The notes: a model not told the origin generated them from the sequence alone. Numbered from the stretch's first letter, positions 1-9,895 are shown. The stretch: 64,000 nucleotides of DNA from an uncultured Pelagibacteraceae bacterium (GCA_902534465.1 CACAPU010000003.1:1-64000), one strand, 5' to 3'. A program made the numbers and translations.

Positions 1-225
1 GTAGAGATACTCCCAGCTTATTGTAATTGGACACTAATTCAAGCTATGAAATTTGATAAAAAAAACCAAACTTTTGTTGAACCATATTTACCAAATCATG
101 AGATAGGCATTATTCACTTAGCTGGTAAACATAATGATAATATTAGAAACAATAAAAAGTTTTTATCTAAAATAAAAAGTTTGGATGGAGATATAATTGA
201 AAAATCATTAAGGTTTGAGAATTAA
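1..225 (+). CDS. 3' end of an unrecognised gene (cut by window start)
   Basis: An open frame runs from the first base to TAA at 223-225 and gives 74 residues, starting [12 protein letters not shown] and ending EKSLRFEN. The protein begins before the window, so neither start nor length is known. I do not recognise the family. The fragment is hydrophilic with an aromatic-rich beginning, and the segment near residues 34-42 reads EIGIIHLAG. The stop codon lies immediately before the duplicated icd/alaS segment that begins at 226, so the duplication junction falls at or just after the end of this gene. It may be a complete C-terminus or a tail altered by the rearrangement. Confidence 0.55.
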   Translation, partial: VEILPAYCNWTLIQAMKFDKKNQTFVEPYLPNHEIGIIHLAGKHNDNIRNNKKFLSKIKSLDGDIIEKSLRFEN

Positions 226-728
226 TTGAAAAAAACAAAATTATTTATGAACATAGATTAATTGATGATATGGTTGCCTGTGCAATGAAATGGCACGGTA
301 AATATATTTGGGCTTGTAAAAATTATGATGGGGATGTTCAATCAGATACTGTTGCTCAAGGGTATGGATCCTTGGGTTTAATGACAAGTGTACTTCTTGC
401 TCCAGACGGAAAAACAATGGAAGCAGAGGCTGCTCATGGTACAGTGACCAGACATTTTAGAATGCATCAACAAGGAAAAGAAACATCCACAAATCCTATT
501 GCTTCTATTTTTGCCTGGACAAGAGGTTTGTCTCATAGAGGAAAACTAGATGGAAACGAAGAATTGATAAAATTTGCAGAAACTCTTGAAAGAGTTTGTG
601 TTAATTGCGTTGAAGAGGGTTCGATGACAAAAGACTTGGCTATTTTAATAGGTCCTTCAACCAAGTATCTTACTACTAATCAATTCTTAGATACAATTGA
701 TGGTAAGTTGAGACAAAAATTAAATTAG
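226..728 (+). pseudogene. icd 3' fragment (duplicate)
   Basis: This is an exact nucleotide copy of the last 503 bases of the intact icd gene found further right, including its stop codon. It encodes about the last 167 residues of isocitrate dehydrogenase. The N-terminal 60 percent of the enzyme, with much of the substrate and cofactor site, is missing. An in-frame ATG at 270 would allow a 152-residue product starting MVACAMKW, but no upstream initiation signal is visible. It is read as a dead fragment. The complete lack of differences from the parent over 503 bases suggests a recent duplication or ongoing gene conversion. Confidence 0.85.
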
Positions 729-878
729 AGTAACGATTTTTTCAAAGGCTTCATCAATTTTGTCATTAAACTGTCCACCAGCTTGTGCAAAATCTTTTCT
801 TCCACCAACACCTTTACCACCTATTACTTCAGAACCTGTTTTTGCAAATTTAACAGCATCATATTTATCAACCAATTC
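226..878. repeat. 653 bp direct repeat, copy 1
   Basis: Positions 226-878 match 3173-3825 at a constant offset of 2947 bases with a single substitution seen (a against c near 808/3755). The segment spans the convergent 3' ends of icd and alaS. Flanking bases diverge immediately at both ends (a225 against t3172; g879 against c3826). The two copies are in the same orientation and enclose pssA, psd and most of icd. Confidence 0.95.
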
Positions 879-935
879 GTTTAATAGATTGAAATAATTT
901 GAGTCTGCTAAGGAAATTATTGTATTTTGCTTCAT
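720..935 (-). pseudogene. alaS 3' fragment fused in frame to the N-terminus of another gene
   Basis: The minus-strand frame of 71 residues ends with about 50 residues identical, except for one, to the AlaRS C-terminal tail. The difference changes GGKGGGG to GGKGVGG. The first 21 or so residues, MKQNTIISLADSNYFNLLNE, do not come from AlaRS and look like the start of a different protein. The ATG follows the pssA stop directly (TAAATG), so the original gene was probably translationally coupled to pssA. The fusion is open, but it holds only a piece of the C-Ala domain and is unlikely to be active. It is best described as a truncated gene whose body was replaced by the duplicated segment. Confidence 0.7.
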
Positions 936-1751
936 TTATAACACGTCTTCATGATGATCTATATCATCCATGATATTTTTATGATTTTTTTTAATCATGA
1001 AATAATGCATCGAACTTATTGGCACCATTAGCAAATATATTAATCCTGAAACAACAATTGTATTAAATGTATAAACTAATATTAAACCAAAATATAAAAT
1101 GATACCAAATAGTAAAAATATTGAAGTACTTCTTGGAACAGCTATTCTTTTAAAAGAATAAGTAGGTATTTTACTTATTAGTAATATTGAAACAATTATA
1201 AACATAATAGGTACAATAATTTGATAATTTAAATTTAAAAATTCAAATTCACTAATACTTAAAATTAGAGGCATTAAAACTAAAACTCCACCTGCCGGTG
1301 AAGGTATCCCCTCAAAAAAATTATCCTTCCATGAACTCTCTTCATTTGATGAAACATTAAATCTTGCAAGTCTTAACGCAACACAAACAACATAGATTAA
1401 TGAAATTAACCAACCAATTCTGCCTATTTCAGATAATGCCCAAAAATACATTATAAAAGCTGGAGCAACACCAAAACTAATTACATCGGTAAGTGAGTCT
1501 AGCTCTTTACCAACTTTAGAAGTTCCTTTTATTAATCTTGCAATTCTACCATCCAGTCCATCAATAATGGCAGCAATTATTACTGCAATAATTGATAGTT
1601 CAAATTTTCCGTCGAATGCAAATTTGATTGATGTTAATCCAATACAAACTCCAAAAAGTGTCAAAATATTTGGCAGAATAACTCTAGTCTTTTTATTTGA
1701 AACCAATTTAATATCTTTATTCTGAGACTGCATAAAATTATCTTTTTGCAA
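936..1751 (-). CDS. pssA: CDP-diacylglycerol-serine O-phosphatidyltransferase
   Basis: This inner-membrane enzyme makes phosphatidylserine from CDP-diacylglycerol and serine, the first step toward phosphatidylethanolamine. The CDP-alcohol phosphatidyltransferase signature DG-x2-AR-x8-G-x3-D-x3-D is complete at about residues 67-89 (DGRIAR ... GKELDSLTD). It is followed by several hydrophobic segments out to about residue 255. At 271 residues it has the usual family length. It lies just downstream of psd, the next enzyme of the pathway, and overlaps it by 14 bases if the first ATG is used. A second ATG at 1733 would start four bases past the psd stop and is equally plausible. Identification is firm; only the start is uncertain. 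Confidence 0.93.
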   Translation of the reverse strand: MQKDNFMQSQNKDIKLVSNKKTRVILPNILTLFGVCIGLTSIKFAFDGKFELSIIAVIIAAIIDGLDGRIARLIKGTSKVGKELDSLTDVISFGVAPAFIMYFWALSEIGRIGWLISLIYVVCVALRLARFNVSSNEESSWKDNFFEGIPSPAGGVLVLMPLILSISEFEFLNLNYQIIVPIMFIIVSILLISKIPTYSFKRIAVPRSTSIFLLFGIILYFGLILVYTFNTIVVSGLIYLLMVPISSMHYFMIKKNHKNIMDDIDHHEDVL

Positions 1752-2382
1752 TTAGAGTTTCACCCGCTATTGTTTTTTGGTCAACTTTTACCAAAGGTGT
1801 ATAGTCTTCAAAATACATATCTGCCCTACTTCCAAATCTGATCATTCCAATTCTTGAACCTTGATCTACGAGCTCATCTTTGGAGACCTCAGTCACAATT
1901 CTTCTTGCAACAAGTCCTGCTATTTGTACAACAATTATATCTTTTCCATCAGAGTTTCTTATTCTGTAATAGTTTCTTTCATTATCCTCACTTGCTTTAT
2001 CTAATGATGCATTAAAAAATTTTCCTGGTTTGTATAGTATCTCAGATATTGCTCCGGAACATGGCGATCTATTAACATGGCAATCAAATACATCCATAAA
2101 AATACTTACTTTTTTCATTTGTCTATTTTCTAAACCAAGTTCTTTTGGGCCATTGGTATCTTTTACTTGCAGAACAACACCATCAGCTGGACTAGTTAGA
2201 TAGTTATCATCTCCAATCGATGTTCTTTCAGGATCACGAAAAAAATAGTAACACCAAATTGTTAGTAGCAAGCCGATAAAGCCAAGAAAACCATTTATGA
2301 AATAAAGAATTATAGTTGCGATTGCAAAAATAATAATAAATTTGTATCCTTCATTGTGTAGTTTTGGAAAAATTTTATTCAT
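1738..2382 (-). CDS. psd: phosphatidylserine decarboxylase (short form)
   Basis: It decarboxylates phosphatidylserine to phosphatidylethanolamine at the inner membrane. An N-terminal hydrophobic region (about residues 14-47) is followed by the conserved FFRDP motif (47-51) and SPADG (64-68). The self-cleavage site is FGS at about 183-185, which yields the pyruvoyl-bearing alpha subunit from Ser185. At 214 residues it belongs to the short Psd type common in alphaproteobacteria. It is first in a psd-pssA pair, with the divergent icd gene starting 78 bases upstream. No clear promoter was picked out in that gap. Confidence 0.93.
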   Translation of the reverse strand: MNKIFPKLHNEGYKFIIIFAIATIILYFINGFLGFIGLLLTIWCYYFFRDPERTSIGDDNYLTSPADGVVLQVKDTNGPKELGLENRQMKKVSIFMDVFDCHVNRSPCSGAISEILYKPGKFFNASLDKASEDNERNYYRIRNSDGKDIIVVQIAGLVARRIVTEVSKDELVDQGSRIGMIRFGSRADMYFEDYTPLVKVDQKTIAGETLIAKR

Positions 2383-2460
2383 GACAATCCTATAATTGAT
2401 AATTTTGAATTAATATGTATACAAAAAAGATAAATTCAACTATTAAGATACATCAAATAA

Positions 2461-3675
2461 ATGAGTAAAATAAAGGTTAAAAATCCCATTGTCGAGCTTG
2501 ATGGTGATGAAATGACTAGAGTCATATGGGACTTCATAAAAAATAAGCTAATCCTTACTTACCTTGATCTAAAAATTGAATATTACGATTTAGGGATGGA
2601 AAGTAGAGATAAGACTGAAGATAAAATCACGATAGAATGTGCTAATGCAATAAAAAAAAATGGTGTTGGCATCAAATGTGCAACTATCACACCAGATGAA
2701 GCTAGAGTAAAAGAATTTAATCTAAAAAAAATGTGGAGATCACCAAATGGAACAATAAGAAATATTATTGGAGGGACTGTTTTTAGAGAACCTATCATTT
2801 GTAAAAATATACCAAAACTTGTGCCATCTTGGACTGATCCGTTAATTATTGGAAGACATGCTTTTGGTGATCAATACAGAGCAACAGATTTCACCGTTCC
2901 AGGTAAAGGCAAATTAGAAATTAAATGGACTGCAGAGGATGGAACAGATGAAAGAAAGTATGAGGTATTTAATTTTCCTGGTCCAGGAATTGCTTTATCT
3001 ATGTATAACTTAGATAAATCAATAGAAGATTTTGCAAGATCTTGCTTTAACTATGGTTTAATAAAAAAATGGCCCGTGTATCTATCCACAAAGAATACGA
3101 TTTTAAAAAAATATGATGGAAGATTTAAAGATATCTTCCAAGAAGTTTTTGATAAAGAATTTAGAGATAAGTTTGAAAAAAACAAAATTATTTATGAACA
3201 TAGATTAATTGATGATATGGTTGCCTGTGCAATGAAATGGCACGGTAAATATATTTGGGCTTGTAAAAATTATGATGGGGATGTTCAATCAGATACTGTT
3301 GCTCAAGGGTATGGATCCTTGGGTTTAATGACAAGTGTACTTCTTGCTCCAGACGGAAAAACAATGGAAGCAGAGGCTGCTCATGGTACAGTGACCAGAC
3401 ATTTTAGAATGCATCAACAAGGAAAAGAAACATCCACAAATCCTATTGCTTCTATTTTTGCCTGGACAAGAGGTTTGTCTCATAGAGGAAAACTAGATGG
3501 AAACGAAGAATTGATAAAATTTGCAGAAACTCTTGAAAGAGTTTGTGTTAATTGCGTTGAAGAGGGTTCGATGACAAAAGACTTGGCTATTTTAATAGGT
3601 CCTTCAACCAAGTATCTTACTACTAATCAATTCTTAGATACAATTGATGGTAAGTTGAGACAAAAATTAAATTAG
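2461..3675 (+). CDS. icd: NADP-dependent isocitrate dehydrogenase (homodimeric, eukaryote-like type)
   Basis: This TCA-cycle enzyme oxidatively decarboxylates isocitrate to 2-oxoglutarate and supplies NADPH. The 404-residue protein opens with [19 protein letters not shown], the hallmark of the 400-residue homodimeric NADP-IDH class. Further conserved blocks are [10 protein letters not shown] (about 137-146), [10 protein letters not shown] (about 204-213) and [12 protein letters not shown] (about 304-315). It converges on alaS, and the two reading frames overlap by nine bases at their stops. The last 503 bases are duplicated exactly at 226-728. No strong Shine-Dalgarno is visible ahead of the ATG, which is common in this genome. 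Confidence 0.96.
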   Translation: MSKIKVKNPIVELDGDEMTRVIWDFIKNKLILTYLDLKIEYYDLGMESRDKTEDKITIECANAIKKNGVGIKCATITPDEARVKEFNLKKMWRSPNGTIRNIIGGTVFREPIICKNIPKLVPSWTDPLIIGRHAFGDQYRATDFTVPGKGKLEIKWTAEDGTDERKYEVFNFPGPGIALSMYNLDKSIEDFARSCFNYGLIKKWPVYLSTKNTILKKYDGRFKDIFQEVFDKEFRDKFEKNKIIYEHRLIDDMVACAMKWHGKYIWACKNYDGDVQSDTVAQGYGSLGLMTSVLLAPDGKTMEAEAAHGTVTRHFRMHQQGKETSTNPIASIFAWTRGLSHRGKLDGNEELIKFAETLERVCVNCVEEGSMTKDLAILIGPSTKYLTTNQFLDTIDGKLRQKLN

Positions 3676-3825
3676 AGTAACGATTTTTTCAAAGGCTTCA
3701 TCAATTTTGTCATTAAACTGTCCACCAGCTTGTGCAAAATCTTTTCTTCCACCACCACCTTTACCACCTATTACTTCAGAACCTGTTTTTGCAAATTTAA
3801 CAGCATCATATTTATCAACCAATTC
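3173..3825. repeat. 653 bp direct repeat, copy 2 (parental)
   Basis: This is the partner of the repeat at 226-878. It lies within intact icd and alaS, so it is taken as the source copy. The single difference changes a glycine in the other copy's AlaRS frame, while this copy keeps the intact GGKGGGG sequence. Confidence 0.95.
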
Positions 3826-6330
3826 CTCTGTTACACCAACTGCAAGGCCCACTTTTCCATCAAGACTGGCAAATACAACAATTATCCCATTTTTTAATTC
3901 CTTTTTTCCTATATCAACTAATTTTCTAAGTTCTTTTGGTGGAAGACCCTCAACTTTTTGAAATCTAATATTAATATCTTTAATTTTCTTATTTTGAATT
4001 TTATTTAAAGAATTATCATTTAAAATTGAGCTAAATTGTAATTGCTCTAATTGTTTTGATAAATCCTTAATTAAGTTTTTATTATCCTCATTCTCTAAAT
4101 TTGGTTTACCACCTAAGTTAATAATTCGTTTTGATAAATCTTTTATTAATTCCTCATCTTTTTGTGCGGATAGATCAGATAATTTTTCTTTATTTTGAAG
4201 AAAGTTATTTAGTTGATTATCTCTAAGGGCTTCAACTCTTCTAACACCAGCAGCTATTGATGACTGGCTTATAATTTTGAATTTTCCAATGTCACCAGTA
4301 TTTCTCACATGTGTTCCTCCACATAATTCTGTAGAAAAATATTTTTCATTTTCATCACCCATGGATAAAACTCTTACTTCTTCTCCGTATTTTTCTCCAA
4401 AAAGTGCAAGTGCTCCATTATCAACTGCTTCTTTAGGGGTCATGATTCTCGTTTTGACTTCTGATTTTCTCTCTACCATAGAATTCACATGACTTTCAAT
4501 ATTTTCAATCTCTTGTTCAGAAATTGGTTTCATGTGACTAAAATCAAATCTTAGTCTGTCTGGTGCAACCAGTGATCCCTTTTGAGTAACGTGTGTCCCT
4601 AATACTCTTCTAAGGGACTCATGAAGAAGGTGTGTTGCTGAATGGTATGCCCTTATATTATTTCGTCTCTCAACGTCAATTTTCATTTCAACATTATCTT
4701 TAATTTTAATGTTTCCAGATTTTACTTTTCCGTAATGTACAAATAAATCTCCTAATTTCTTTTGCACATCAGATATTTCAAATATGAAATCACCAGAAGT
4801 TATTTCTCCAGTATCCCCAACTTGTCCACCAGACTCACCATAAAAAGGGGTTTGGTTGACAATAATTATTCCCTCATCATTTTCTTTAAGCTCGTCTACC
4901 TCTTTATTATCTTTTAATAATGAAAGTATAATTCCCTCGGCCTGGTCTGTCTCATATCCCAAGAACTCTGAGGGTCCTAGTCTATCTTTAATTGAAAACC
5001 ATATATCATCAACAGCACTATCTCCTGATCCTTTCCAATTTTTTTTGGCTAGCTCTTTACTTTCTTTCATTAAACTCTGAAATTTTTCGATATCTATTGT
5101 TAAAGATTTGTTTTTTAAGATGTCTTGAGTTAGGTCTAGTGGAAAACCATAAGTGTCATATAATTTAAAGGCTACTTCTCCAGGCAATATTTTATCAATT
5201 TTTTCTATTTCATCATTTAAAATTTTAATACCTCTGTCTAACAATACTAAAAATTTCTCTTCCTCCATCTTTAATGTTTCTTTAATTAAAGACTCTGCTC
5301 TTTCTATTTCAGAATAATTTCCTTTCATTTCATCTTTGAGCGTTTTAAATATGTTATAAAAAATAGGTTCTTTTGAACCTAGTAAATGAGAGTGTCTCAT
5401 TCCTCTTCTCATTATTCTTCTCAGAACATAACCTCTACCTTCATTTGATGGCAAAACCCCCTCAGCAATTAAAAAAGAGCTTGCTCGCAAATGATCAGCA
5501 ATTACTCTAAAGCTCGCTAAATTGTCATCATTTGGTTTTACTTTCAAAATTTCTGCTGCTGAGTTTATTATTTTTTTGAAATGATCAGTTTCGTAATTAT
5601 CATGAGTTCCTTGAAGTAGTGCAGCAATCCTTTCAAGGCCCATGCCTGTATCTACTGAAGGTTTTGGTAGATTTATTCTTTTATCTTTTGAAATCTGTTC
5701 AAATTGCATAAAGACCAAATTCCAAATTTCTATGTATCTATCACCATCCTCATTTTTTGTTCCAGGCAAACCACCTTCAAGGTGATCTCCATGGTCATAA
5801 AAAATTTCAGAACATGGTCCACATGGCCCTGTTTCGCCCATAGACCAAAAATTGTCTGAAGTTGCTATTCTAATAATTCTATCATCACTTAAACCAGCAA
5901 TTTTTTTCCAATAATTAAATGCTTCATCATCTTCATGGAACACAGTTACATACAGTCTATTTTTGTCTAAACCAAAGTCCTTAGTTATTAAATTCCAGGC
6001 AAGCTCAATAGCTCTTTCTTTGAAGTAATCTCCAAAAGAAAAGTTACCTAGCATTTCAAAAAAAGTATGGTGTCTTGGGGTGTAACCTACATTTTCTAAG
6101 TCGTTATGTTTTCCACCTGCTCTCACACATTTTTGTGAAGTTGTAGCTCTTAGATAATCTCTCTTTTCTAGCCCAGTAAAAACATTTTTAAATTGAACCA
6201 TCCCCGAATTCGCAAACATCAATGTTGGATCGTTATTTGGAACTAAATTGCTAGACTCTACAATTTTATGGTCATTTTTTTCAAAATATCCTAAGAAAGC
6301 GGATCTTATTTCATTTAATGTTTTAGCCAT
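3667..6330 (-). CDS. alaS: alanyl-tRNA synthetase
   Basis: It charges tRNA-Ala with alanine in the cytoplasm. At 887 residues it has the normal bacterial length. The catalytic class II core begins at residue 1 ([20 protein letters not shown]) and includes the block [16 protein letters not shown] near 230. The editing domain metal ligands are visible as HSATHLLH (about 560-567) and [10 protein letters not shown] (about 668-677). The C-Ala tail carries [16 protein letters not shown]. The frame converges on icd with a nine-base overlap. Upstream is recA on the same strand, separated by the recA terminator hairpin, so alaS is expected to be transcribed largely from its own promoter in the 100-base gap. 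Confidence 0.97.
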   Translation of the reverse strand: MAKTLNEIRSAFLGYFEKNDHKIVESSNLVPNNDPTLMFANSGMVQFKNVFTGLEKRDYLRATTSQKCVRAGGKHNDLENVGYTPRHHTFFEMLGNFSFGDYFKERAIELAWNLITKDFGLDKNRLYVTVFHEDDEAFNYWKKIAGLSDDRIIRIATSDNFWSMGETGPCGPCSEIFYDHGDHLEGGLPGTKNEDGDRYIEIWNLVFMQFEQISKDKRINLPKPSVDTGMGLERIAALLQGTHDNYETDHFKKIINSAAEILKVKPNDDNLASFRVIADHLRASSFLIAEGVLPSNEGRGYVLRRIMRRGMRHSHLLGSKEPIFYNIFKTLKDEMKGNYSEIERAESLIKETLKMEEEKFLVLLDRGIKILNDEIEKIDKILPGEVAFKLYDTYGFPLDLTQDILKNKSLTIDIEKFQSLMKESKELAKKNWKGSGDSAVDDIWFSIKDRLGPSEFLGYETDQAEGIILSLLKDNKEVDELKENDEGIIIVNQTPFYGESGGQVGDTGEITSGDFIFEISDVQKKLGDLFVHYGKVKSGNIKIKDNVEMKIDVERRNNIRAYHSATHLLHESLRRVLGTHVTQKGSLVAPDRLRFDFSHMKPISEQEIENIESHVNSMVERKSEVKTRIMTPKEAVDNGALALFGEKYGEEVRVLSMGDENEKYFSTELCGGTHVRNTGDIGKFKIISQSSIAAGVRRVEALRDNQLNNFLQNKEKLSDLSAQKDEELIKDLSKRIINLGGKPNLENEDNKNLIKDLSKQLEQLQFSSILNDNSLNKIQNKKIKDINIRFQKVEGLPPKELRKLVDIGKKELKNGIIVVFASLDGKVGLAVGVTEELVDKYDAVKFAKTGSEVIGGKGGGGRKDFAQAGGQFNDKIDEAFEKIVTLI

Positions 6331-6380
6331 ATTTAATCAAAATACAGCATTTTATTATGATGTCTACACTTCTGAAGGGA

Positions 6381-6409
6381 AAAAAGGCGCCCAATTGAGC
6401 GCCTTTTCT
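6381..6409 (-). terminator. intrinsic terminator of recA
   Basis: A GC-rich hairpin stands out in an AT-rich gap: AAAAGGCGC, a loop of about eight bases, then GCGCCTTTT. On the minus strand the stem is followed by a run of T, which fits a Rho-independent terminator for recA located just before alaS. Confidence 0.85.
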
Positions 6410-6429
6410 TAATAACTAAAAGTTATCTG

Positions 6430-7554
6430 CTAATTTTTTTTAGTTGGAACTTCTTCCTCTTTTTTCTGAGCCTCAACCTTTTCCTCGCTTAAAGGGTTTC
6501 CCTCTATCTTTTTTGAAATAACACCTGCTTTTTCTCTAATAGCCATTTCAATCTCAGCTGCAGCTTTTGGGTTTTGTTCAAGGTAAAGTTTAGCGTTCTC
6601 TCTACCTTGACCAATTTTTTCTCCTTTATAAGCGTACCAAGCTCCTGATTTTTCTACAATCTCGGCTTTAGCACCAAGGTCGATTAGTTCCCCTACTTTA
6701 CTAATTCCTTTTCCATACATTAAGTCAAATTCGACTACTTTAAATGGTGGAGCAACTTTATTTTTAACAACTTTAACTCTTGTTGTATTTCCAATAATTT
6801 GTTCTTTATCTTTGATTGCACCAATTCTTCTAATATCCATTCTAACTGAAGAATAAAATTTTAGAGAGTTTCCTCCAGATGTTGTTTCTGGACTTCCAAA
6901 CATAACACCAATTTTCATTCTAATTTGGTTAATGAAAATAACCATTGTATTAGTTCTTGATATTGATCCTGTTAATTTTCTTAGTGCTTGTGACATTAGT
7001 CTTGCCTGAAGACCAACATGGTGATCTCCCATGTCTCCTTCAATTTCAGCTCTTGGGGTTAATGCAGCAACTGAATCAACAACAAGTACTGACATTGAGC
7101 CAGACTTGATTAAAGTATCAGTAATTTCTAAAGCTTGTTCACCTGTATCTGGCTGTGAAATAAGTAGTTCTTCAGTATTAACGCCCAATTTTTTTGCATA
7201 AACTGGATCTAATGCATGTTCTGCATCAACAAATCCACAAATTCCACCAGCTTTTTGCGCTTCAGCGACTACTTGTAAAGCTAAAGTAGTTTTTCCAGAT
7301 GACTCTGGTCCATAAATTTCAATAATTCTACCTTTTGGTAGTCCTCCTATCCCGAGCGCTAGATCAAGACTTAAAGATCCAGTTGAAACAGACTCAACAT
7401 CCATAGCCTTTTGCTCTCCAAGTTTCATTACAGAGCCTTTTCCAAAGCTATCTGTGATTTGGCTAATTGCTGCGTCTAATGCTTTATTTTTCTCTTTATT
7501 TTCCAATTCTTTATCTTTAGCGGTTTTAACCACTTTTAAGTTATTTTTTGTCAT
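6430..7554 (-). CDS. recA: recombinase RecA
   Basis: It forms ATP-dependent filaments on single-stranded DNA for homologous recombination and, where LexA exists, triggers LexA and UmuD self-cleavage. The Walker A motif GPESSGKTT is at residues 82-90, with an N-terminal extension of about 25 charged residues before [17 protein letters not shown]. Loop regions follow normally ([25 protein letters not shown]). The protein has 374 residues, slightly long because of lysine/glutamate-rich ends. A near-consensus SOS element sits 50-65 bases upstream, and an intrinsic terminator follows. The nearby umuDC operon with an exact SOS box suggests the two are co-regulated. Confidence 0.97.
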   Translation of the reverse strand: MTKNNLKVVKTAKDKELENKEKNKALDAAISQITDSFGKGSVMKLGEQKAMDVESVSTGSLSLDLALGIGGLPKGRIIEIYGPESSGKTTLALQVVAEAQKAGGICGFVDAEHALDPVYAKKLGVNTEELLISQPDTGEQALEITDTLIKSGSMSVLVVDSVAALTPRAEIEGDMGDHHVGLQARLMSQALRKLTGSISRTNTMVIFINQIRMKIGVMFGSPETTSGGNSLKFYSSVRMDIRRIGAIKDKEQIIGNTTRVKVVKNKVAPPFKVVEFDLMYGKGISKVGELIDLGAKAEIVEKSGAWYAYKGEKIGQGRENAKLYLEQNPKAAAEIEMAIREKAGVISKKIEGNPLSEEKVEAQKKEEEVPTKKN

Positions 7555-7604
7555 TTTTTGCCTCTTTTTTTGCGTTTTTTAACAATCGAATCATGCAAAT
7601 AAAT

Positions 7605-7619
7605 GTACACATTTTGTTC
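7605..7619. promoter_or_regulatory. SOS (LexA)-like box upstream of recA
   Basis: GTAC-N7-GTTC on the plus strand differs by one base from the alphaproteobacterial LexA site GTTC-N7-GTTC. It lies 50-65 bases upstream of the recA ATG, where an operator is expected. The call is an inference from pattern and position. Confidence 0.5.
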
Positions 7620-7662
7620 TCATTAGCAATATCTTTTTAGAATTAAGTGAAAAAGACTTTAT

Positions 7663-8961
7663 TTATCTAAGTTTTAGGTATTCGCTGTTTAACAAGCCAG
7701 CTGACTTCAATAATCTATATTGCGCTAATAAGTAATTTCTCTCAGCTTCTGCAAGATTTATTTTTGCATTAATTAAATTTGATCTAGATTGAAGCACATC
7801 AAAGGTAGATCTGTTTAAACCACTCTCATATTCAAAACTAATTCCCTCATTTGCAATTTCAGCAGCCTTAACTTGAGATTGAACAGCTCTTAAAAGGCTT
7901 TTAGATGACTCTAAAGTAGACCAGGCTGCTGTGACACCCTGAGTATTATTTCTAAAAGCATTTTCAAGTAACAATTTTTTCATTCCTTTTACTTGAAGAT
8001 TTTTATTTATATTAGACTTATTTTTTCCACCAAATTGAAAAGGCCAACTGACTGTTGCTTGAAGAACATCTTTTTCTCTTTCATCATATGTTGCACTCAG
8101 ATCATCTGTATACGATCTCTCGAGTGAAAGTTTAGCCGTTGGTGATAAATCTGATCTTGCTATTTTTACATCTAATTCAGACTGTCCATACTCTATTTCT
8201 GCAATTATAAGATCCGGACTTTTTTGTTCAGATATTTTTTTTGCTTCAATCAAACTTGACGGAATTAGAACTTCTGAATTATATATTTTTTTTAATTTTT
8301 CGTTAGTATTGATTGGCCCAATAATATTTTCATAAGCTAATTTACTTGTTATAATATTATTTTGTGCTCCGATGTAGCCAGCTTGTGCTCCTGATAAGGA
8401 AGATTGAGACTGTGCTAAGTCAGTTGCAGTTATTTGAGCTCTTGATAATCTAGCATTATCTATTTCAAACTGTCTTTGAAGCAAATTTACATTTTCTTCA
8501 TTAATACTTAGTTTTTCATAAGCAAGGATTAAACCTGTATAAGCTTCGATTGCTTTCATAAAAACATCTTGTTCTTTCTTAATAAGTTTTGCTTCGGAAA
8601 GGTTAAGTCCCAATTTACTTTTTTCATACTTGTTACTTCTAGCACTACCATCAATTAAAGTTTGTTCTAATTTAACAGATGAAGTCGTTGTATCTGTATC
8701 TGTAATCGATGCATCAGATCCATCTTGATTTGTTAGTTCATTTGTATTTTCGAAATTTTTAGTACCGGACAAAGTTAATGTTGGAAAAAAATCACTTTTT
8801 GAAATATTTAAGACTTCTATTTGAACTTCTAAATTTTTTCGCTCAGCTTTTAGCTCTAAATTATTTTGAAAAGTAATTTTTAGTGCATCAGTCAAAGATG
8901 CTGCACTTGCTGAAAATGTAAAAGCAAATAGAGAGAGTGTTGTTAATAATATTTTTTTCAT
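7663..8961 (-). CDS. TolC-family outer membrane efflux protein
   Basis: This is a putative outer-membrane channel for type I secretion or drug efflux. A Sec signal peptide (MKKILLTTLSLFAFTFSASA) precedes two repeats of long alpha-helical, Gln/Asn/Ser-rich sequence typical of the TolC barrel-tunnel fold. Features include LTDALKITFQNNLELKAERKN near the N-terminus and RSTFDVLQSRSNLINAKINL in the second repeat. At 432 residues it has a normal mature size. It overlaps the upstream glycerate-kinase-like gene by four bases (ATGA), so the two are translationally coupled although their functions look unrelated. No membrane-fusion or ABC partner is in the window, so the substrate cannot be inferred. 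Confidence 0.9.
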   Translation of the reverse strand: MKKILLTTLSLFAFTFSASAASLTDALKITFQNNLELKAERKNLEVQIEVLNISKSDFFPTLTLSGTKNFENTNELTNQDGSDASITDTDTTTSSVKLEQTLIDGSARSNKYEKSKLGLNLSEAKLIKKEQDVFMKAIEAYTGLILAYEKLSINEENVNLLQRQFEIDNARLSRAQITATDLAQSQSSLSGAQAGYIGAQNNIITSKLAYENIIGPINTNEKLKKIYNSEVLIPSSLIEAKKISEQKSPDLIIAEIEYGQSELDVKIARSDLSPTAKLSLERSYTDDLSATYDEREKDVLQATVSWPFQFGGKNKSNINKNLQVKGMKKLLLENAFRNNTQGVTAAWSTLESSKSLLRAVQSQVKAAEIANEGISFEYESGLNRSTFDVLQSRSNLINAKINLAEAERNYLLAQYRLLKSAGLLNSEYLKLR

Positions 8962-9884
8962 TTATTATATTTTATTGATTTAATTTCATGATTTCTATTT
9001 AAATTTAATACAATTGAAGAATATTTTGGAGCAAATTTAAACATATTTTGAGTAATCCTCTGATATGTCTGCATAAATGTTAATACTTCATTTTTACTCA
9101 TTACTTTATTATTAGCCTTATTTTTCGAATTTAATTTTAACAAGGACTCCTGTTTAAGCCGCCAACTCTGCAATAATTTAAAACTACCAGCTTTTAAGAA
9201 TAGCATGCAGTCTAATTTTGAAAACAATTTTTTATATTTGTTCTCTAATTGGCCATTTACAAATTTTCTCCATTTTAAATTTTTATCCTCTTTTTTTTCT
9301 AGAGGGTTAATAGATTTTTTTAAAGTATTTTTTTTTTCAGCTCTAGCTCCTACACACCAACCCTCAAAAATTATTACATCTGGTATTCTTTTAATCAAAT
9401 ACCAGGACTTTCTTTTAAGTCTATCGTCTATAGCTTTATTAAATTTAGGAATTCTATGATATTTAAATCTTTTTTTTTTAATTTTTTTTAGAAAATCAAA
9501 CATAAAATTTACATCATGTGTTCCTGGAACACCTCTGGTCTTTAACAAGGGATGTATTTTTTTAGATAAGCTTATTCTATCTTTTCTAGTTTTATATAAA
9601 TCATCAATTGAGATTTTAAAAACGTCTAATCTAAAATATTTAGTTAGAATAATTTTTAAAATAGAGCTTATAGTTGTTTTGCCAGTTCCTTGTCCCCCTG
9701 ATAAACCTATCAAATAAGGTTTTGATTTTTTTGCTCTATTTGCAATCCAAAAACTGATTGGAATTAAAAAAGATTTTATCATCTTCTCTTTATTTTTAAA
9801 TTTTTCTTTAGATGTTTCTTGAGATCTAATAAATTTAATACAGTTTTTTCTTACTTTTCTATAACAATCGGCAATTGGTTGCAT
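8958..9884 (-). CDS. P-loop kinase, probable D-glycerate 3-kinase (plant GLYK-like)
   Basis: It is a putative phosphoribulokinase-fold kinase that would phosphorylate D-glycerate to 3-phosphoglycerate in the cytosol. The P-loop GLSGGQGTGKTT is at about residues 60-71. It is followed by KISIDDLYKT (about 95-104), LLKTRGVPGTHD (about 117-128) and the Walker B-like PDVIIFEGWCVGAR (about 168-181), a pattern shared by plant GLYK and its bacterial and fungal relatives. Many lysines reflect the AT-rich composition. The protein has 308 residues. The start could be later than the annotated ATG, because the first 35 residues are unlike the family. It is translationally coupled to the following TolC gene. 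Confidence 0.78.
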   Translation of the reverse strand: MQPIADCYRKVRKNCIKFIRSQETSKEKFKNKEKMIKSFLIPISFWIANRAKKSKPYLIGLSGGQGTGKTTISSILKIILTKYFRLDVFKISIDDLYKTRKDRISLSKKIHPLLKTRGVPGTHDVNFMFDFLKKIKKKRFKYHRIPKFNKAIDDRLKRKSWYLIKRIPDVIIFEGWCVGARAEKKNTLKKSINPLEKKEDKNLKWRKFVNGQLENKYKKLFSKLDCMLFLKAGSFKLLQSWRLKQESLLKLNSKNKANNKVMSKNEVLTFMQTYQRITQNMFKFAPKYSSIVLNLNRNHEIKSIKYNK

Positions 9885-9895
9885 AAAAAATTCTA

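Noticed and set aside
270-728. A second functional isocitrate dehydrogenase
   Set aside because: It lacks the first 60 percent of the enzyme and is an exact copy of the 3' end of the intact gene.
720-935. A stand-alone AlaX-type editing protein
   Set aside because: Only the C-Ala tail is present, without the HxxxH and CxxxH zinc motifs of the editing domain.
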